Shown here one piece after another: positions 16,958 through 25,393 of a stretch of 47,078 bases of DNA. How positions within the stretch are numbered: the first letter of the stretch is position 1; each line of letters begins with the position of its first letter. Position numbers and translations under genes: made by a program. A model generated the notes under the pieces. That model ran no database searches. It worked only from the letters and a program-made list of their open reading frames with translations, and was not told the DNA's origin. Source of the DNA: Acidobacteriaceae bacterium (GTDB lineage: Bacteria; Acidobacteriota; Terriglobia; Terriglobales; Acidobacteriaceae); assembly GCA_003160215.1 (NCBI GenBank), contig PLQW01000161.1:1-47078 (forward strand), read 5' to 3'.

Positions 16958-17800
16958 TCAAGCCGAATGCGCCGCGGCAACTCCGGCGGCGGCCGTACGC
17001 ACCATGTAGTGCTGCTCCGGCACTGCGAAACCGGCGGTGGTGAACGAATCCCTAATTAGCTTGTTGGTATCGAAATATACCTGCCAATAGTTTTTGTTGT
17101 TGCAGTAGGGTCGAACCGCGAGTACAGGCCCCGCCAGGTTGAAGGTCAAGATCTCGACGTCGGGAGCCGGATCGGCCAGGACATTTGGAATGCCGCCCAA
17201 GGCCGTCTTGAGCAGCGCCATCGCCGCGTGTACATCGACCCCGTGCGCCAGCTGGGCGGTCAGGTCAACCCTGCGGTATGCGTTGGTGGAGAAGTTCTGG
17301 ATGACGTCGCCGAAGATCTTCGCATTGCCGATGATGTTGCGGACGTTGTCCAGCGTGTCAATAGAACTGGCGAACAACCCAACTTCGTGCACCGTGCCTG
17401 TTACTCCGCCGGCCGTCACAAAATCTCCAACCTTCATCGGCTGCAGGATCACTAGAAAAACTCCCGAAGCAAAGTTCGAGAGCAGGCCGCTCCACGCCAG
17501 GCCGATGGCCACACCGGCGGCTGCGATGAGGGCTGCCAGGCTGGTCGTCTGGACGCCGAAGAAGCCGAGAATGGCGATGACTAATACAATGTTGAGGATG
17601 GCGCCGACCGCATTCTGGATATAGCGGATCAGCGTAGGATCGACTTTCTGACGGGTCATGCCGCGGCCGATCAAACGCAAGGCAAAACCGATCAGCCAGC
17701 GACCGACAATCCACAGCGCAAGGGCTTCCAGCACTCGTATGCCCAGCGCTATCAGCGCTGCCCAGCCCGCTTGCATCAATGTATCCACCTTCGTTTGCAT
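16958..17800 (-). CDS. MscS-family small-conductance mechanosensitive channel
   Basis: The 280-residue protein has three membrane helices: residues 12-40, about 66-84, and the pore-lining TM3 at about 88-115 with Gly/Ala packing (ALIAAAGVAIGLAWSGLLSN). The MscS beta domain follows (VGDFVTAGGVTGTVHEVGL, DTLDNVRNIIGNAKIFGDVI). The channel opens under membrane tension and releases osmolytes. The C-terminal alpha/beta cage is present up to residue 265. It is the size of E. coli MscS. It is a single gene between two terminator- or repeat-bearing gaps. Confidence 0.9.
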   Translation of the reverse strand: MQTKVDTLMQAGWAALIALGIRVLEALALWIVGRWLIGFALRLIGRGMTRQKVDPTLIRYIQNAVGAILNIVLVIAILGFFGVQTTSLAALIAAAGVAIGLAWSGLLSNFASGVFLVILQPMKVGDFVTAGGVTGTVHEVGLFASSIDTLDNVRNIIGNAKIFGDVIQNFSTNAYRRVDLTAQLAHGVDVHAAMALLKTALGGIPNVLADPAPDVEILTFNLAGPVLAVRPYCNNKNYWQVYFDTNKLIRDSFTTAGFAVPEQHYMVRTAAAGVAAAHSA

Positions 17801-17924
17801 GATTAGATTCCTCCCGGGAGACGACGTTACCCGACTGCTCGCGGCGATGGTAACACAGGAATTGTTACGATTCTGTGGCGGGAATTGGGGGATCTGGCTG
17901 GCGCAGAGGTGTTTTTGCCCTGCA

Positions 17925-17949
17925 AGAAAAAAGCGGTCTATAGGCCGCT
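17925..17949 (-). terminator. Rho-independent terminator of the P-loop kinase gene
   Basis: On the minus strand AGCGGCC-tata-GACCGCT forms a 7-bp stem (one G-U pair), directly followed by TTTTTTC. It lies 29 bp after the stop of the kinase gene. Confidence 0.7.
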
Positions 17950-17977
17950 CTTCCCTTCTTTCGATATCTGTGACGAA

Positions 17978-18961
17978 TTAGTATTCGGCATCCGCCACGT
18001 TCGGTGGCTCGGCTTCGTCGGGTTGGGTTTCCGACACTGCCTGAGGCTCCTCGGCGGTACCGCCTTGGCCGTCCTTCTTTCTCAATCGCACAACCGTGAT
18101 CTTGGCGAAGCCCTCTTCAAACTTCGGCGGACGCAGCTTGGCCGCCATGCGCTGCATAACGTCTTCCGGCACGTTGCGATCGCGGCGCCGATTGCGTTCG
18201 ATACAGACTTCCGGCGGCACATCGAAGAACACCGCATGCGCCTCGTAGCCGAAGTCATGCGCCAGCTTCACCCAACTGCGACGCTCGTGCGCCGACAAAT
18301 TGGTGGCGTCCACGTAGTTCCAAGGACGCCGGGCCAGTAGCCGCGCGCGCAGCATGGAGCGCAAGGTCGAGAACACCAGGTCCTGGAAACGCTGCTCGGT
18401 GACGTCGTCGAACAGTAGAATCCGCACCATGTCGCTGGACAGCGGGAGAATGTTGTGACGCTTAAACCAGGTGCTCTTGCCGGATCCCGGCAGTCCGATC
18501 GACAGCACTACCGCGCCCTTCGATTTCTTGGTCTCGTGAGGCGCTGGCGGACGAGGCGCTGCGGGAGCAACTGCCGCGGGTTCTCCAGCCTCTGTCGGTT
18601 CCTCGGCCTCTCCCGCTTCTCCGGTCGGACCACCCGGGCCAGGCAGGGCAGTGGCCTGCACGGCCTGCTGTGGGCGGCCACCACGGCCGCGTCGTCCGCG
18701 GCGGCGGTTGCGGTCACGCCGCTGCTGCTGGGAAGGTTCTTCGCCTGCACCCGCCGGGCCGGTTGGCTGCGGCTCGTTCGACGTAATATGGGGTTCCGCT
18801 TGAGTTTCGGGCTGTGCTGCGAAATCGGGCTGCCTGTCTGCGTCGGCCTCAGCAGCCGTGGGATCGGGGAATTTGGGTTGCAGCGGGGCGGGATTCTCCT
18901 GCCCTGGCTTGTCGTCTGGCGATTTGCGCCGCTTGCCGCGGTCGCGCATCCATCTGCGCAT
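17978..18961 (-). CDS. P-loop polynucleotide kinase-like protein with disordered arginine-rich N-terminus
   Basis: The C-terminal half is a P-loop kinase of the Pnkp/Zeta-like group: Walker A GLPGSGKSTWFKR, SSDMVR, DATNLSAHERR, and a lid with RNRRRDRN. The N-terminal ~140 residues are low-complexity: Pro/Ala/Glu/Gln-rich, with an RRDRNRRRGRRGRGG block resembling RNA-binding RGG-type tails. The combination suggests an RNA-associated 5'-kinase or a nucleic-acid repair enzyme, but the substrate is unknown. The start is uncertain: the longest frame begins at 19,057, ATG 18,961 is chosen because what lies upstream looks non-coding, and no strong ribosome site is visible. Confidence 0.65.
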   Translation of the reverse strand: MRRWMRDRGKRRKSPDDKPGQENPAPLQPKFPDPTAAEADADRQPDFAAQPETQAEPHITSNEPQPTGPAGAGEEPSQQQRRDRNRRRGRRGRGGRPQQAVQATALPGPGGPTGEAGEAEEPTEAGEPAAVAPAAPRPPAPHETKKSKGAVVLSIGLPGSGKSTWFKRHNILPLSSDMVRILLFDDVTEQRFQDLVFSTLRSMLRARLLARRPWNYVDATNLSAHERRSWVKLAHDFGYEAHAVFFDVPPEVCIERNRRRDRNVPEDVMQRMAAKLRPPKFEEGFAKITVVRLRKKDGQGGTAEEPQAVSETQPDEAEPPNVADAEY

Positions 18962-19170
18962 GTTGCACTTGTAACACGCCTGCCTAGCTGGGAGCAATCG
19001 GCTGCCCGTCTGCGCCACCCTGGAGGCCGCTGCCAGAGGTACGGTGATATAGGCCATTGCCTCGCCCCACTCCGGATGCTAGGCTTTGGTTTCAGTTCAT
19101 TATTGCTCGTAGCTAGGGCGCAGTTCAGGATAATTGGATTCAATCTCACACGAACTTTTAACGAGGCGAA

Positions 19171-20181
19171 ATGGCAATCAAAGTAGGTATCAATGGCTTC
19201 GGGCGCATCGGCCGCAACATTCTGCGGACTGCGCTCACCGACAAGAATTTGGAATTCGTTGCGGTCAACGACCTCACCGACCCCAAGACGCTGGCGCACC
19301 TTCTGAAGTACGACTCCATCCTCGGCAACTTGAAAAACGAGATCTCCGCTACAGCCGACTCCATCAGCGTGGACGGCAAGAGCATCCGCGTCTTTGCCGA
19401 AAGGGATCCATCCAAGCTCGATTGGGCGTCGGTGGGGGCGCAGGTGGTCATCGAGTCCACCGGCAAGTTCACCAAGGCGGAGCTCGCCAAGCAACACCTG
19501 CGTGGGCCGGTGAAGAAGGTCATCATCACGGCGCCGGCAAGCAATGAAGACATCACCATCGTGTTGGGCGTCAACGAAGACAAGTACGACCCGGCAAAGC
19601 ACCACGTGATTTCCAACGCATCCTGCACCACGAATTGCCTGGCGCCCATTGCCAAGGTCATCAACGATAACTTCAAAATCGTGTGCGGCACCATGACCAC
19701 GATCCACTCCTACACCAACGATCAGGTCCTCCTCGACTTTCCGCACAAGGACCTGCGCCGCGCTCGGGCGGCCGCGCTGTCCATGATTCCGACCTCGACC
19801 GGCGCCGCCAAGGCGGTCTATCTGGCGATCCCTGATTTGAAGGGCAAACTCGACGGCTTCGCCATGCGCGTGCCGACGCCTAATGTCTCGGTGGTTGACC
19901 TGGTGGTGTTCGTGGAGAAGAAGACCAGCGTGGAAGAGGTGAACAACGCGCTGAAGGCCGCGTCCGAAGCGGGGCCGCTGAAGGGCTACCTGGGATACGA
20001 GACTGCCGAACTGGTCTCGATCGATTATCGGGGCGACGATCGCTCCTCGATCGTGGACGCGCCCATGACCCGCGTGGTGGCCGGCAATTGCGTAAAGGTA
20101 ATCTCGTGGTATGACAACGAGTGGGGCTACTCCTGCCGAGTCCGCGACCTGATTCATTACCTCGGACAGAAGGGGCTGTAA
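19171..20181 (+). CDS. gap: Glyceraldehyde-3-phosphate dehydrogenase
   Basis: The 336-residue enzyme oxidises glyceraldehyde-3-phosphate to 1,3-bisphosphoglycerate with NAD. The nucleotide-binding start [13 protein letters not shown], the catalytic Cys in [12 protein letters not shown] (about residue 151), the His in [10 protein letters not shown], and the C-terminal [12 protein letters not shown] are all present. GAGG precedes the ATG. It heads the glycolytic block gap-pgk-macro-tpiA. Long open frames on the opposite strand are artefacts of its codon bias. Confidence 0.97.
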   Translation: MAIKVGINGFGRIGRNILRTALTDKNLEFVAVNDLTDPKTLAHLLKYDSILGNLKNEISATADSISVDGKSIRVFAERDPSKLDWASVGAQVVIESTGKFTKAELAKQHLRGPVKKVIITAPASNEDITIVLGVNEDKYDPAKHHVISNASCTTNCLAPIAKVINDNFKIVCGTMTTIHSYTNDQVLLDFPHKDLRRARAAALSMIPTSTGAAKAVYLAIPDLKGKLDGFAMRVPTPNVSVVDLVVFVEKKTSVEEVNNALKAASEAGPLKGYLGYETAELVSIDYRGDDRSSIVDAPMTRVVAGNCVKVISWYDNEWGYSCRVRDLIHYLGQKGL

Positions 20182-20196
20182 GAGCGGGAACTAGCT

Positions 20197-20355
20197 ATCG
20201 GCTGTCAGCTGTCAGCCATCAGCTAAACAATCGGTTGGAATTTGTCAGTTACAGCGGCTCTTAGTAGCTTCTATGATCTCGATAGGAAGCTGCAATTTCG
20301 GGTTCGTATCACCTGTCGTGTTGTAGGGGACGGCTGATAGCTGAGAGCTGACAGC
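20197..20355. repeat. Repeat unit with inverted 7-bp periodic ends between gap and pgk
   Basis: The left tract (GCTGTCAGCTGTCAGCC, about 20,208-20,218 and flanks) and the right tract (GGCTGATAGCTGAGAGCTG, about 20,331-20,349) are inverted versions of a 7-bp-periodic motif. They enclose ~110 bp with no gene. It has the same design as 4457-4741. Confidence 0.55.
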
Positions 20356-20370
20356 AAGGGTTTTAATTCC

Positions 20371-21579
20371 ATGTCGAAATTATCCATTCGCGATCTTCCG
20401 CTGAACAATAAGCGCGTTTTCATGCGGGTTGACTTCAATGTCCCGCTCGACGATGGCCGCGTCATGGACGATACCCGCATCCGCGAGACGCTGCCCACGA
20501 TCGAATACGCGCTGCGGCACGGCGCCCGGCTGATCCTGGCCTCGCATCTTGGGCGTCCCAAAGGCAAGCCGAATCCCAAGATGAGCCTGAAGCCGGTGGC
20601 CGAGCGGCTGCGCATTCTGATCGACGAGGTAATGCGGCGCGGCGAAAACGTCGGCTTCTCTCCCGACTGTATTGGCGTGCAGGCGGAGGAAATGGCGGAG
20701 AAACTGGAGCGCGGGCAATCCTTGATGCTGGAGAATTTGCGCTTTCACCCAGAAGAGGAAGCCAACAATCCGGAATTCTCCCGGCGGCTGGGAAAGCTGT
20801 GCGACTTCTACGTGAACGACGCTTTCGGCTCGGCGCATCGCGCTCACGCTTCCACCGAAGGCATCACCCACTTTGTGGAGAAGAAAGCCGCCGGATTGCT
20901 GATGGAAAAAGAGCTCGAATACCTGGGCAAGGCCTTGTCTCATCCGCAAAAGCCCTTCGTCGCGATTCTCGGCGGAGCCAAGGTGAGCGACAAAATCGGC
21001 GTCATCACCCACCTGATGACCAAGGTGGACACGCTCATCGTCGGAGGAGGCATGGCCTACACCTTCCTCAAGGCGCAGGGACACGAGATTGGCAAGTCGC
21101 TGCTGGAGGCTGACAAAGTGGGGTTGGCGGCGCAGATTCTCGCCGACGCCAAAACACATCATGTGAAATTCCTGCTGCCGGTGGACCACGTGGTCGCCGA
21201 CCGAATGGACGCCAGCGCGCGCATTCAGAACATTGGCGTTGGCAAGCCGATTCCCGCCGACATGATGGCGCTCGACATCGGACCGGAAACGGTGGAGCTG
21301 TTCTCCACCGAGATCAGCCTCGCCCGCACCATCGTGTGGAACGGCCCCATGGGCGTGTTCGAGATCGAAGCCTTCGCCAAAGGAACGAAGAAGATCGCGT
21401 ACGCCGTGGCCGACAATGGCGCGGCAGTTTCCATCGTCGGCGGCGGCGACAGCGTGGCTGCAGTCAAAGCAGCCGGCGTGGCCGATAAAATCACGCACAT
21501 CTCGACCGGCGGCGGCGCGTCTCTGGAATTCCTGGAGGGCAAGAAGTTGCCCGGCGTGGAAGCGTTGAGCAACAAGTAA
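20371..21579 (+). CDS. pgk: Phosphoglycerate kinase
   Basis: The 402-residue enzyme converts 1,3-bisphosphoglycerate plus ADP to 3-phosphoglycerate plus ATP. Diagnostic motifs are RVDFNVPLD near the N-terminus, [36 protein letters not shown], and the C-terminal nucleotide site [10 protein letters not shown] with [14 protein letters not shown]. The length is typical. It is followed after 4 bp by the macro-domain gene. Confidence 0.97.
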   Translation: MSKLSIRDLPLNNKRVFMRVDFNVPLDDGRVMDDTRIRETLPTIEYALRHGARLILASHLGRPKGKPNPKMSLKPVAERLRILIDEVMRRGENVGFSPDCIGVQAEEMAEKLERGQSLMLENLRFHPEEEANNPEFSRRLGKLCDFYVNDAFGSAHRAHASTEGITHFVEKKAAGLLMEKELEYLGKALSHPQKPFVAILGGAKVSDKIGVITHLMTKVDTLIVGGGMAYTFLKAQGHEIGKSLLEADKVGLAAQILADAKTHHVKFLLPVDHVVADRMDASARIQNIGVGKPIPADMMALDIGPETVELFSTEISLARTIVWNGPMGVFEIEAFAKGTKKIAYAVADNGAAVSIVGGGDSVAAVKAAGVADKITHISTGGGASLEFLEGKKLPGVEALSNK

Positions 21580-21583
21580 CGAC

Positions 21584-22183
21584 ATGCATGCCAGCCCTCA
21601 GGCTCTGCGGGTAACGATGGGGGACCGCGTTCTAGTAATCTTCGGTCCTGGCGACATCACTCGCCAGGAGACTGACGCCATCGTGAACGCCGCCAACTCT
21701 TCCCTGCTAGGAGGCGGCGGTGTGGATGGCGCCATCCATCGCGCAGGAGGGCCGGCGATCCTCGAGGCTTGCTGGGAGATTGTAGGGCGCATCGGCCGTC
21801 TTCCCGCCGGACAAGCAGTCGCAACTCCCGCGGGACACCTGGCGGCGCGCTACGTCATCCACACCGTCGGTCCGGTCTGGAGCGGCGGCGGGCAGGGTGA
21901 GCCAGAAACGCTTGCCAGTTGCCATCGCGAGTCAATTCGCGTTGCCGATGAGCTGCAGCTCGCATCCATCGCCTTCCCCGCCATTTCGACCGGGGCATAC
22001 GGATATCCGGTTGACCAGGCGTCGGAAGTCGCCATTACCAGCGCCGCCAAGGCGCTCGAAAACGCCACCCACGTTCGCGAAGTGCGGTTCGTGCTCTTCG
22101 ATTCCGAAACATTCACCCAATACACCCATGCCGCTCGCGCCCTTGCCGCCAGCTCATCTCTGAGAATGGACTTAAATCCATGA
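21584..22183 (+). CDS. Macro-domain (ADP-ribose/O-acetyl-ADP-ribose hydrolase) protein
   Basis: The 199-residue protein is a MacroD/YmdB-type macro domain. It shows DITRQETDAIVNAANSSLLGGGGVDGAIHRAGG (split motifs: IVNAANSSL and GGGGVDGAIH), the second loop HTVGPVW, and FPAISTGAYGYP. The Asn and Asp of the catalytic NAAN/GVDGAIH region are conserved, so deacetylation of O-acetyl-ADP-ribose or removal of ADP-ribose from proteins is likely. It lies 4 bp after pgk and overlaps tpiA by ATGA, so it is part of the glycolytic operon. An internal ATG at 21,617 is an alternative start. Confidence 0.88.
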   Translation: MHASPQALRVTMGDRVLVIFGPGDITRQETDAIVNAANSSLLGGGGVDGAIHRAGGPAILEACWEIVGRIGRLPAGQAVATPAGHLAARYVIHTVGPVWSGGGQGEPETLASCHRESIRVADELQLASIAFPAISTGAYGYPVDQASEVAITSAAKALENATHVREVRFVLFDSETFTQYTHAARALAASSSLRMDLNP

Positions 22184-22932
22184 CACGTAAGAAACTCATC
22201 GCCGCCAACTGGAAGATGTATAAAACGCCGGAACAGACCACCACATTCTTCGCCGAATTCCTGCCCATGGTCGCCGGCCACACACGTGACGAAATCGTCG
22301 TCTGCCCACCGTTCGTTGACCTGCATGCCGCCGTGGAAGCGGCGCGCGGATCGAACGTCGCCGTCGGCGCGCAAAACATGCACTGGGCGAAAGAGGGGGC
22401 CTTCACCGGCGAAGTCTCTCCCGGAATGCTGACCGCGATCGAAGTCACGCACGTAATCATCGGACACTCGGAGCGCCGGCAGTACTTCAACGAGACCGAC
22501 GACACGGTCAACCGCAAACTCGAGATCGCACTGGAGAATGGGCTGACACCCATCGTGTGCGTCGGCGAGGTCCTGGAAGAGCGCGAAGCTGGCCTGACTG
22601 AAGACGTGCTGCGCCGCCAGTGCACTCGCGCCTTCAACGGCATCTCGGGAAGAAAAGCGGCGAAGCTCGCAGTCGCCTATGAACCCGTGTGGGCCATCGG
22701 AACGGGCAAGACGGCAACGCCTCAGATGGCCGCCGACGCGCACATGGTGATCCGCCACGAGGCGGAGAAGGCGTTCGGCAAAGACTTCGCCCACGGTTTG
22801 CGGATTCTTTACGGCGGCAGCGTGAAGCCGGATAACGCCACAGCGCTCATGTCGGAGATTGAAATTGACGGCGCGCTAGTCGGCGGCGCCAGCCTGGATC
22901 CCGCGAGTTTCACCAGGATTGTGAAGTATTGA
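22180..22932 (+). CDS. tpiA: Triosephosphate isomerase
   Basis: The 250-residue enzyme interconverts dihydroxyacetone phosphate and glyceraldehyde-3-phosphate. The catalytic residues are visible: Lys in AANWKMYK, His in IIGHSERRQ, and Glu in AYEPVWAIGTGKTA; the phosphate loop is YGGSVKPDNA. The start overlaps the macro-domain stop (ATGA). It ends the glycolytic series; the original neighbour was probably tRNA-Leu/secG before the toxin-antitoxin insertion. Confidence 0.97.
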   Translation: MTRKKLIAANWKMYKTPEQTTTFFAEFLPMVAGHTRDEIVVCPPFVDLHAAVEAARGSNVAVGAQNMHWAKEGAFTGEVSPGMLTAIEVTHVIIGHSERRQYFNETDDTVNRKLEIALENGLTPIVCVGEVLEEREAGLTEDVLRRQCTRAFNGISGRKAAKLAVAYEPVWAIGTGKTATPQMAADAHMVIRHEAEKAFGKDFAHGLRILYGGSVKPDNATALMSEIEIDGALVGGASLDPASFTRIVKY

Positions 22933-22970
22933 AGAAGTTATGAGTTCCAGTGGCCGCAGCCATTGACTCG

Positions 22971-23297
22971 TCAGAAGAGATCAAGCGCCATCTTTATGGC
23001 CCGGTTCAATTCGCCGGCCTTTGTCCGGGAAAGCGATCCAATGTAATGCGTGAGATCAGCTTTGCGCACACTCGAAAGGTTGTCGCACATTATCCAGCTC
23101 GCGTGTTTCAGCCCTTCGCTCGTATTGACAGGCACCTGAGTGGACAGACCCTGGCCCTTGCTAAACACCGGAGCACAGACTACGGTCGGGAATTTCGAGT
23201 CGATAAGTGCTTGACGGCTTACCACTACAAATGTCCGATACTGTTTAGGATCGTGACCGCCCGGCTTATAGACGCGATACAGGTCGCCTCGTCTCAC
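22971..23297 (-). CDS. mazF: MazF/PemK-type toxin, endoribonuclease
   Basis: The 108-residue protein starts with GTG at 23,297 and has the PemK/MazF fold: [14 protein letters not shown], then [21 protein letters not shown], and [17 protein letters not shown]. MazF toxins cleave mRNA at short motifs. The gene follows its antitoxin by 19 bp. It runs convergent to tpiA, with only 38 bp between the stops, so it lies inside the glycolysis-secG block as an inserted cassette. Confidence 0.85.
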   Translation of the reverse strand: MRRGDLYRVYKPGGHDPKQYRTFVVVSRQALIDSKFPTVVCAPVFSKGQGLSTQVPVNTSEGLKHASWIMCDNLSSVRKADLTHYIGSLSRTKAGELNRAIKMALDLF

Positions 23298-23316
23298 TGT
23301 CCCTCACCTGCAACGA

Positions 23317-23562
23317 TCAATCGGAAGACCAGTCTATTGGCGCCTGGTACTCAAGCACGTCTGCAGCTTCCGAGCTCAGTTCATCAGCCGCCTGATTAAT
23401 TCGTTGTAAGTCGCGCGCGTGCAGAGCTGCTCGCGTGCGTTCACGAAAATATTTGCGAAGCACCCGTTCGATCAGCGCGGAACGAGAGTACTTCGTTCCC
23501 GCCAGATGATCGAGCTTTGCAAGTACATCGCTGGAGAGTGTTATGGAAGTCTTCTCCTTCAT
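23317..23562 (-). CDS. Ribbon-helix-helix antitoxin of the MazF-type toxin
   Basis: The 81-residue protein begins KEKTSITLSSDVLAKLDHLAG, the beta strand and first helix of a CopG/RHH DNA-binding domain, followed by YSRSALIERVLRKYF. The C-terminal tail (LSSEAADVLEYQAPIDW) is the toxin-binding type. It would repress its own operon by binding the palindrome upstream. There is no Shine-Dalgarno before the ATG, and the -10-like TATATT lies about 10 bp away, so the mRNA may be leaderless. Confidence 0.85.
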   Translation of the reverse strand: MKEKTSITLSSDVLAKLDHLAGTKYSRSALIERVLRKYFRERTRAALHARDLQRINQAADELSSEAADVLEYQAPIDWSSD

Positions 23563-23578
23563 ACTACTAATATACTAC

Positions 23579-23594
23579 CTGTGGTCCACCACAG
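23579..23594. promoter_or_regulatory. Palindromic operator of the RHH-MazF operon
   Basis: CTGTGGTCCACCACAG is a perfect 16-bp palindrome (7-bp arms, 2-bp centre) 17 bp upstream of the antitoxin start. It lies between a TTGCGC and a TATATT-like box on the minus strand, which is the expected place for autorepression. Confidence 0.6.
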
Positions 23595-23611
23595 CGCAAG
23601 ACTTTGCGTAG

Positions 23612-23700
23612 TCCGCGTCAACAGAGGCAGGCTTGACTGATCACGCTTGGAGCTTGGATGAATTGGTAAGATCATTGAGGCAGAGAAAGGCCGAGGCCGG
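23612..23700 (+). pseudogene. C-terminal scrap of an IS transposase
   Basis: Starting just after TAG 23,609, the frame reads STEAGLTDHAWSLDELVRSL, which has the EAGLTDHxWSxxELv tail found at the end of a widespread transposase family in soil bacteria and cyanobacteria. The rest of the transposase is absent. It suggests an insertion sequence once lay between the MazF cassette and the tRNA gene. Confidence 0.45.
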
Positions 23701-23889
23701 CAGCATGAGCAACACGGTTTACATGCTTTGGTTTGAGCAGGAACGCGACGACTGCGACGATTGCGAACTGTTCGAAGCTAACGGCTTATCATTGAATGGG
23801 TGCCTTCCCCGGCGGCGCCATTTGCTATACTTAATTGCCTCTACGTTTCTGCTTGGAACCCGCGATGCAGGCCGCATCCGGTCGGGTGT

Positions 23890-23974
23890 GCGGAAGTGGT
23901 GAAATTGGCAGACACACCATCTTGAGGGGGTGGCGCCGAAAGGCATGGGGGTTCAAGTCCCCCCTTCCGCACCA
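23890..23974 (+). tRNA. tRNA-Leu (anticodon GAG)
   Basis: The acceptor stem GCGGAAG/CTTCCGC, the class II D-arm (TGGTGAAATTGGCAGACAC), the anticodon loop CTTGAGG with GAG, a long variable arm, the T-arm GGGGGTTCAAGTCCCCC and an encoded CCA end are all seen. It reads the CUC and CUU codons. Confidence 0.96.
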
Positions 23975-24078
23975 TGCCTCACCCAAGTTATAAGCGACGT
24001 AAAGAGTTACGATATTGCCGATGCTGGCGCAGTTCCGCGTAACTTGCGCGGCCGCCGGATGCGAGGATTGAGAGCTCC

Positions 24079-24417
24079 ATGGTTGTCCTGATTACCGTCA
24101 TTCACATCGTCGTTTGTCTGTTCCTCATCATTGTGGTGCTGCTGCAAAGCGGGCAGAGCGCCGATATTGCCGCCGCCTTTGGAGGCATGGGCAGCCAGAC
24201 TGCCTTCGGTACTCGCACCGCCGCAACTGTGCTCTCGAAAGCCACGACCTGGGCGACTATCATGTTCATGGTCACGTCCATCACGCTTTCGGTGTTCGCC
24301 ACGCGTCATGCGAACCGTAGCGGGTCGGTATTGGAGGGCTCGCGACCGGCGCCCACGAGGTCGGCCCCGATGCAGCAGAAACCTGCGCCCGCACCGCAGC
24401 CACCGCCGAGCCGCTAA
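24079..24417 (+). CDS. secG: Protein-export membrane protein SecG
   Basis: The 112-residue protein has two membrane helices: IHIVVCLFLIIVVLLQ and about residues 54-74, with the SecG signature LLQSGQSADIAAAFGGMGSQTAFG in the connecting loop, here split as LLQSGQ and GGMGSQTAFG. It is part of the SecYEG translocon. The Pro/Ala/Gln-rich C-terminal tail is common in this phylum. It follows tRNA-Leu, and in many bacteria it follows tpiA. Confidence 0.92.
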   Translation: MVVLITVIHIVVCLFLIIVVLLQSGQSADIAAAFGGMGSQTAFGTRTAATVLSKATTWATIMFMVTSITLSVFATRHANRSGSVLEGSRPAPTRSAPMQQKPAPAPQPPPSR

Positions 24418-24439
24418 GAAAACTCCGAACAGGTCGATG

Positions 24440-24525
24440 TTCGGGTAGTGCCGGCCTTCAGGCCGGCGTCTAAGCTGTTGTAAATGCTCCGGGGCTTCAG
24501 CCCCGGAGATACAGAATGTTGATTC
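24440..24525. repeat. REP-like double palindrome after secG
   Basis: Two strong hairpins, GCCGGCC-ttca-GGCCGGC (24,450-24,467) and CTCCGGGGC-ttca-GCCCCGGAG (24,487-24,508), follow the motif CGGGTAGTGC that also appears at about 42,183. They may act as terminators, but no T tracts follow. Confidence 0.6.
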
Positions 24526-24601
24526 GAGGTTCCCTAGAAGTACCCTCAGTTGGGTTCAAAGCCCGCCGGACTGCGGCCCTGAATTCCCTTTCCGGGGCCT
24601 G

Positions 24602-25231
24602 CTACATTTTCTTCTCTGCCATGCCGGCTTTGGTGTACGTGATGGTCATCGCCTTCTGCATCTTGCTGGCATCCGGGCCCATTTCCATGGTCATGACGAA
24701 CGAATCGGGCTTGAAGTCGGAATAGGTGAACCGGGTCGTCATTTTCTTCCCGTCCATCTCGCTCTCCATCATGCCAACCAGCTTGTCTCCGTCCCACTTG
24801 GTGGTGCCGCTATCATCGCAGCCATTCGGCGACATGTTATCGCACCAAACGCCCCGGTACACTTGCGCCTTGGGGTCCCACCAGAACGTTCCGAATCCGT
24901 TGAAGCTGCTGCCCATGGCTCCGCTGGTGTGATACTTCTCCATCAACGACATGTTGCCCGGCCCGGGCGTCAGTACAGCCGTGCCCTTGCCTGTGCCGCC
25001 GTTGGGCATCATTGGATTGGGATCGTGCTTCTCGGTCACCGTCCAGCTCCCCGCCATCATCTTGATCATCTTCGTCATTTCCGGCGCGGGCTTGGGCATG
25101 GGCATGGCCATCTGCGCTTTCGGTTTGGCCGCTTTAGGCTTTGCGGACATAGCCGAGTCCTGCGCAGCCAGCGGCATCCAGCACAGTCCGCCCAGTACCA
25201 CAAAAAACGCTACCCGTAGAATGGTCTTCAT
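24602..25231 (-). CDS. Exported DUF1579-family protein
   Basis: The start ATG 25,231 has a GAGGAGAAC site. The 209-residue protein has a signal peptide (ILRVAFFVVLGGLCWMPLAAQ), a Lys/Ala/Met/Pro-rich linker, and then the DUF1579-type beta-barrel region: MMAGSWTVTEKHDPNP, FNGFGTFWWDPKAQVYRGVW, TRFTYSDFKPDSF. Function is unknown; the fold is lipocalin-like in related families. A longer frame to 25,330 is not preferred. Confidence 0.75.
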   Translation of the reverse strand: MKTILRVAFFVVLGGLCWMPLAAQDSAMSAKPKAAKPKAQMAMPMPKPAPEMTKMIKMMAGSWTVTEKHDPNPMMPNGGTGKGTAVLTPGPGNMSLMEKYHTSGAMGSSFNGFGTFWWDPKAQVYRGVWCDNMSPNGCDDSGTTKWDGDKLVGMMESEMDGKKMTTRFTYSDFKPDSFVMTMEMGPDASKMQKAMTITYTKAGMAEKKM

Positions 25232-25357
25232 AGTTCTCCTCTCGTGGAAGTAAGTTCGTGCGGCAAGAATCTTATACGATATGGGGAGTTTCGCAACAGG
25301 CCCCGGGGACGCCCGTGAAATCTCGATCACGGAACCAGAGGTAAGCCACCCTGCTTC

Positions 25358-25393
25358 TTGACGTTAGTATAGTGTCGCTATACGCTATACATA
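25358..25393 (+). promoter_or_regulatory. Promoter/operator of the HigBA operon
   Basis: TTGACG (25,358-25,363) is followed after 17 bp by a TACGCT/TATAC-type box. The inverted repeat TATAG-tgtcg-CTATA (25,368-25,382) lies in the spacer. The toxin GTG starts at 25,394, so transcription would begin at or next to the start codon. Confidence 0.5.

Noticed and set aside
18508-20157. 549-codon open frame opposite the P-loop kinase and gap genes
   Set aside because: It lies antisense to two clearly coding genes, is low-complexity and His/Gly/Arg-rich, and ends in the kinase gene. It is a codon-bias shadow.
20380-21585. 401-codon open frame opposite pgk
   Set aside because: Fully antisense to a well-conserved pgk, with shadow-type composition (His, Ala, Val, Gly rich) and no domain.
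21850-22794. 314-codon open frame opposite the macro-domain and tpiA genes
   Set aside because: Antisense shadow; both sense genes have full catalytic motifs.
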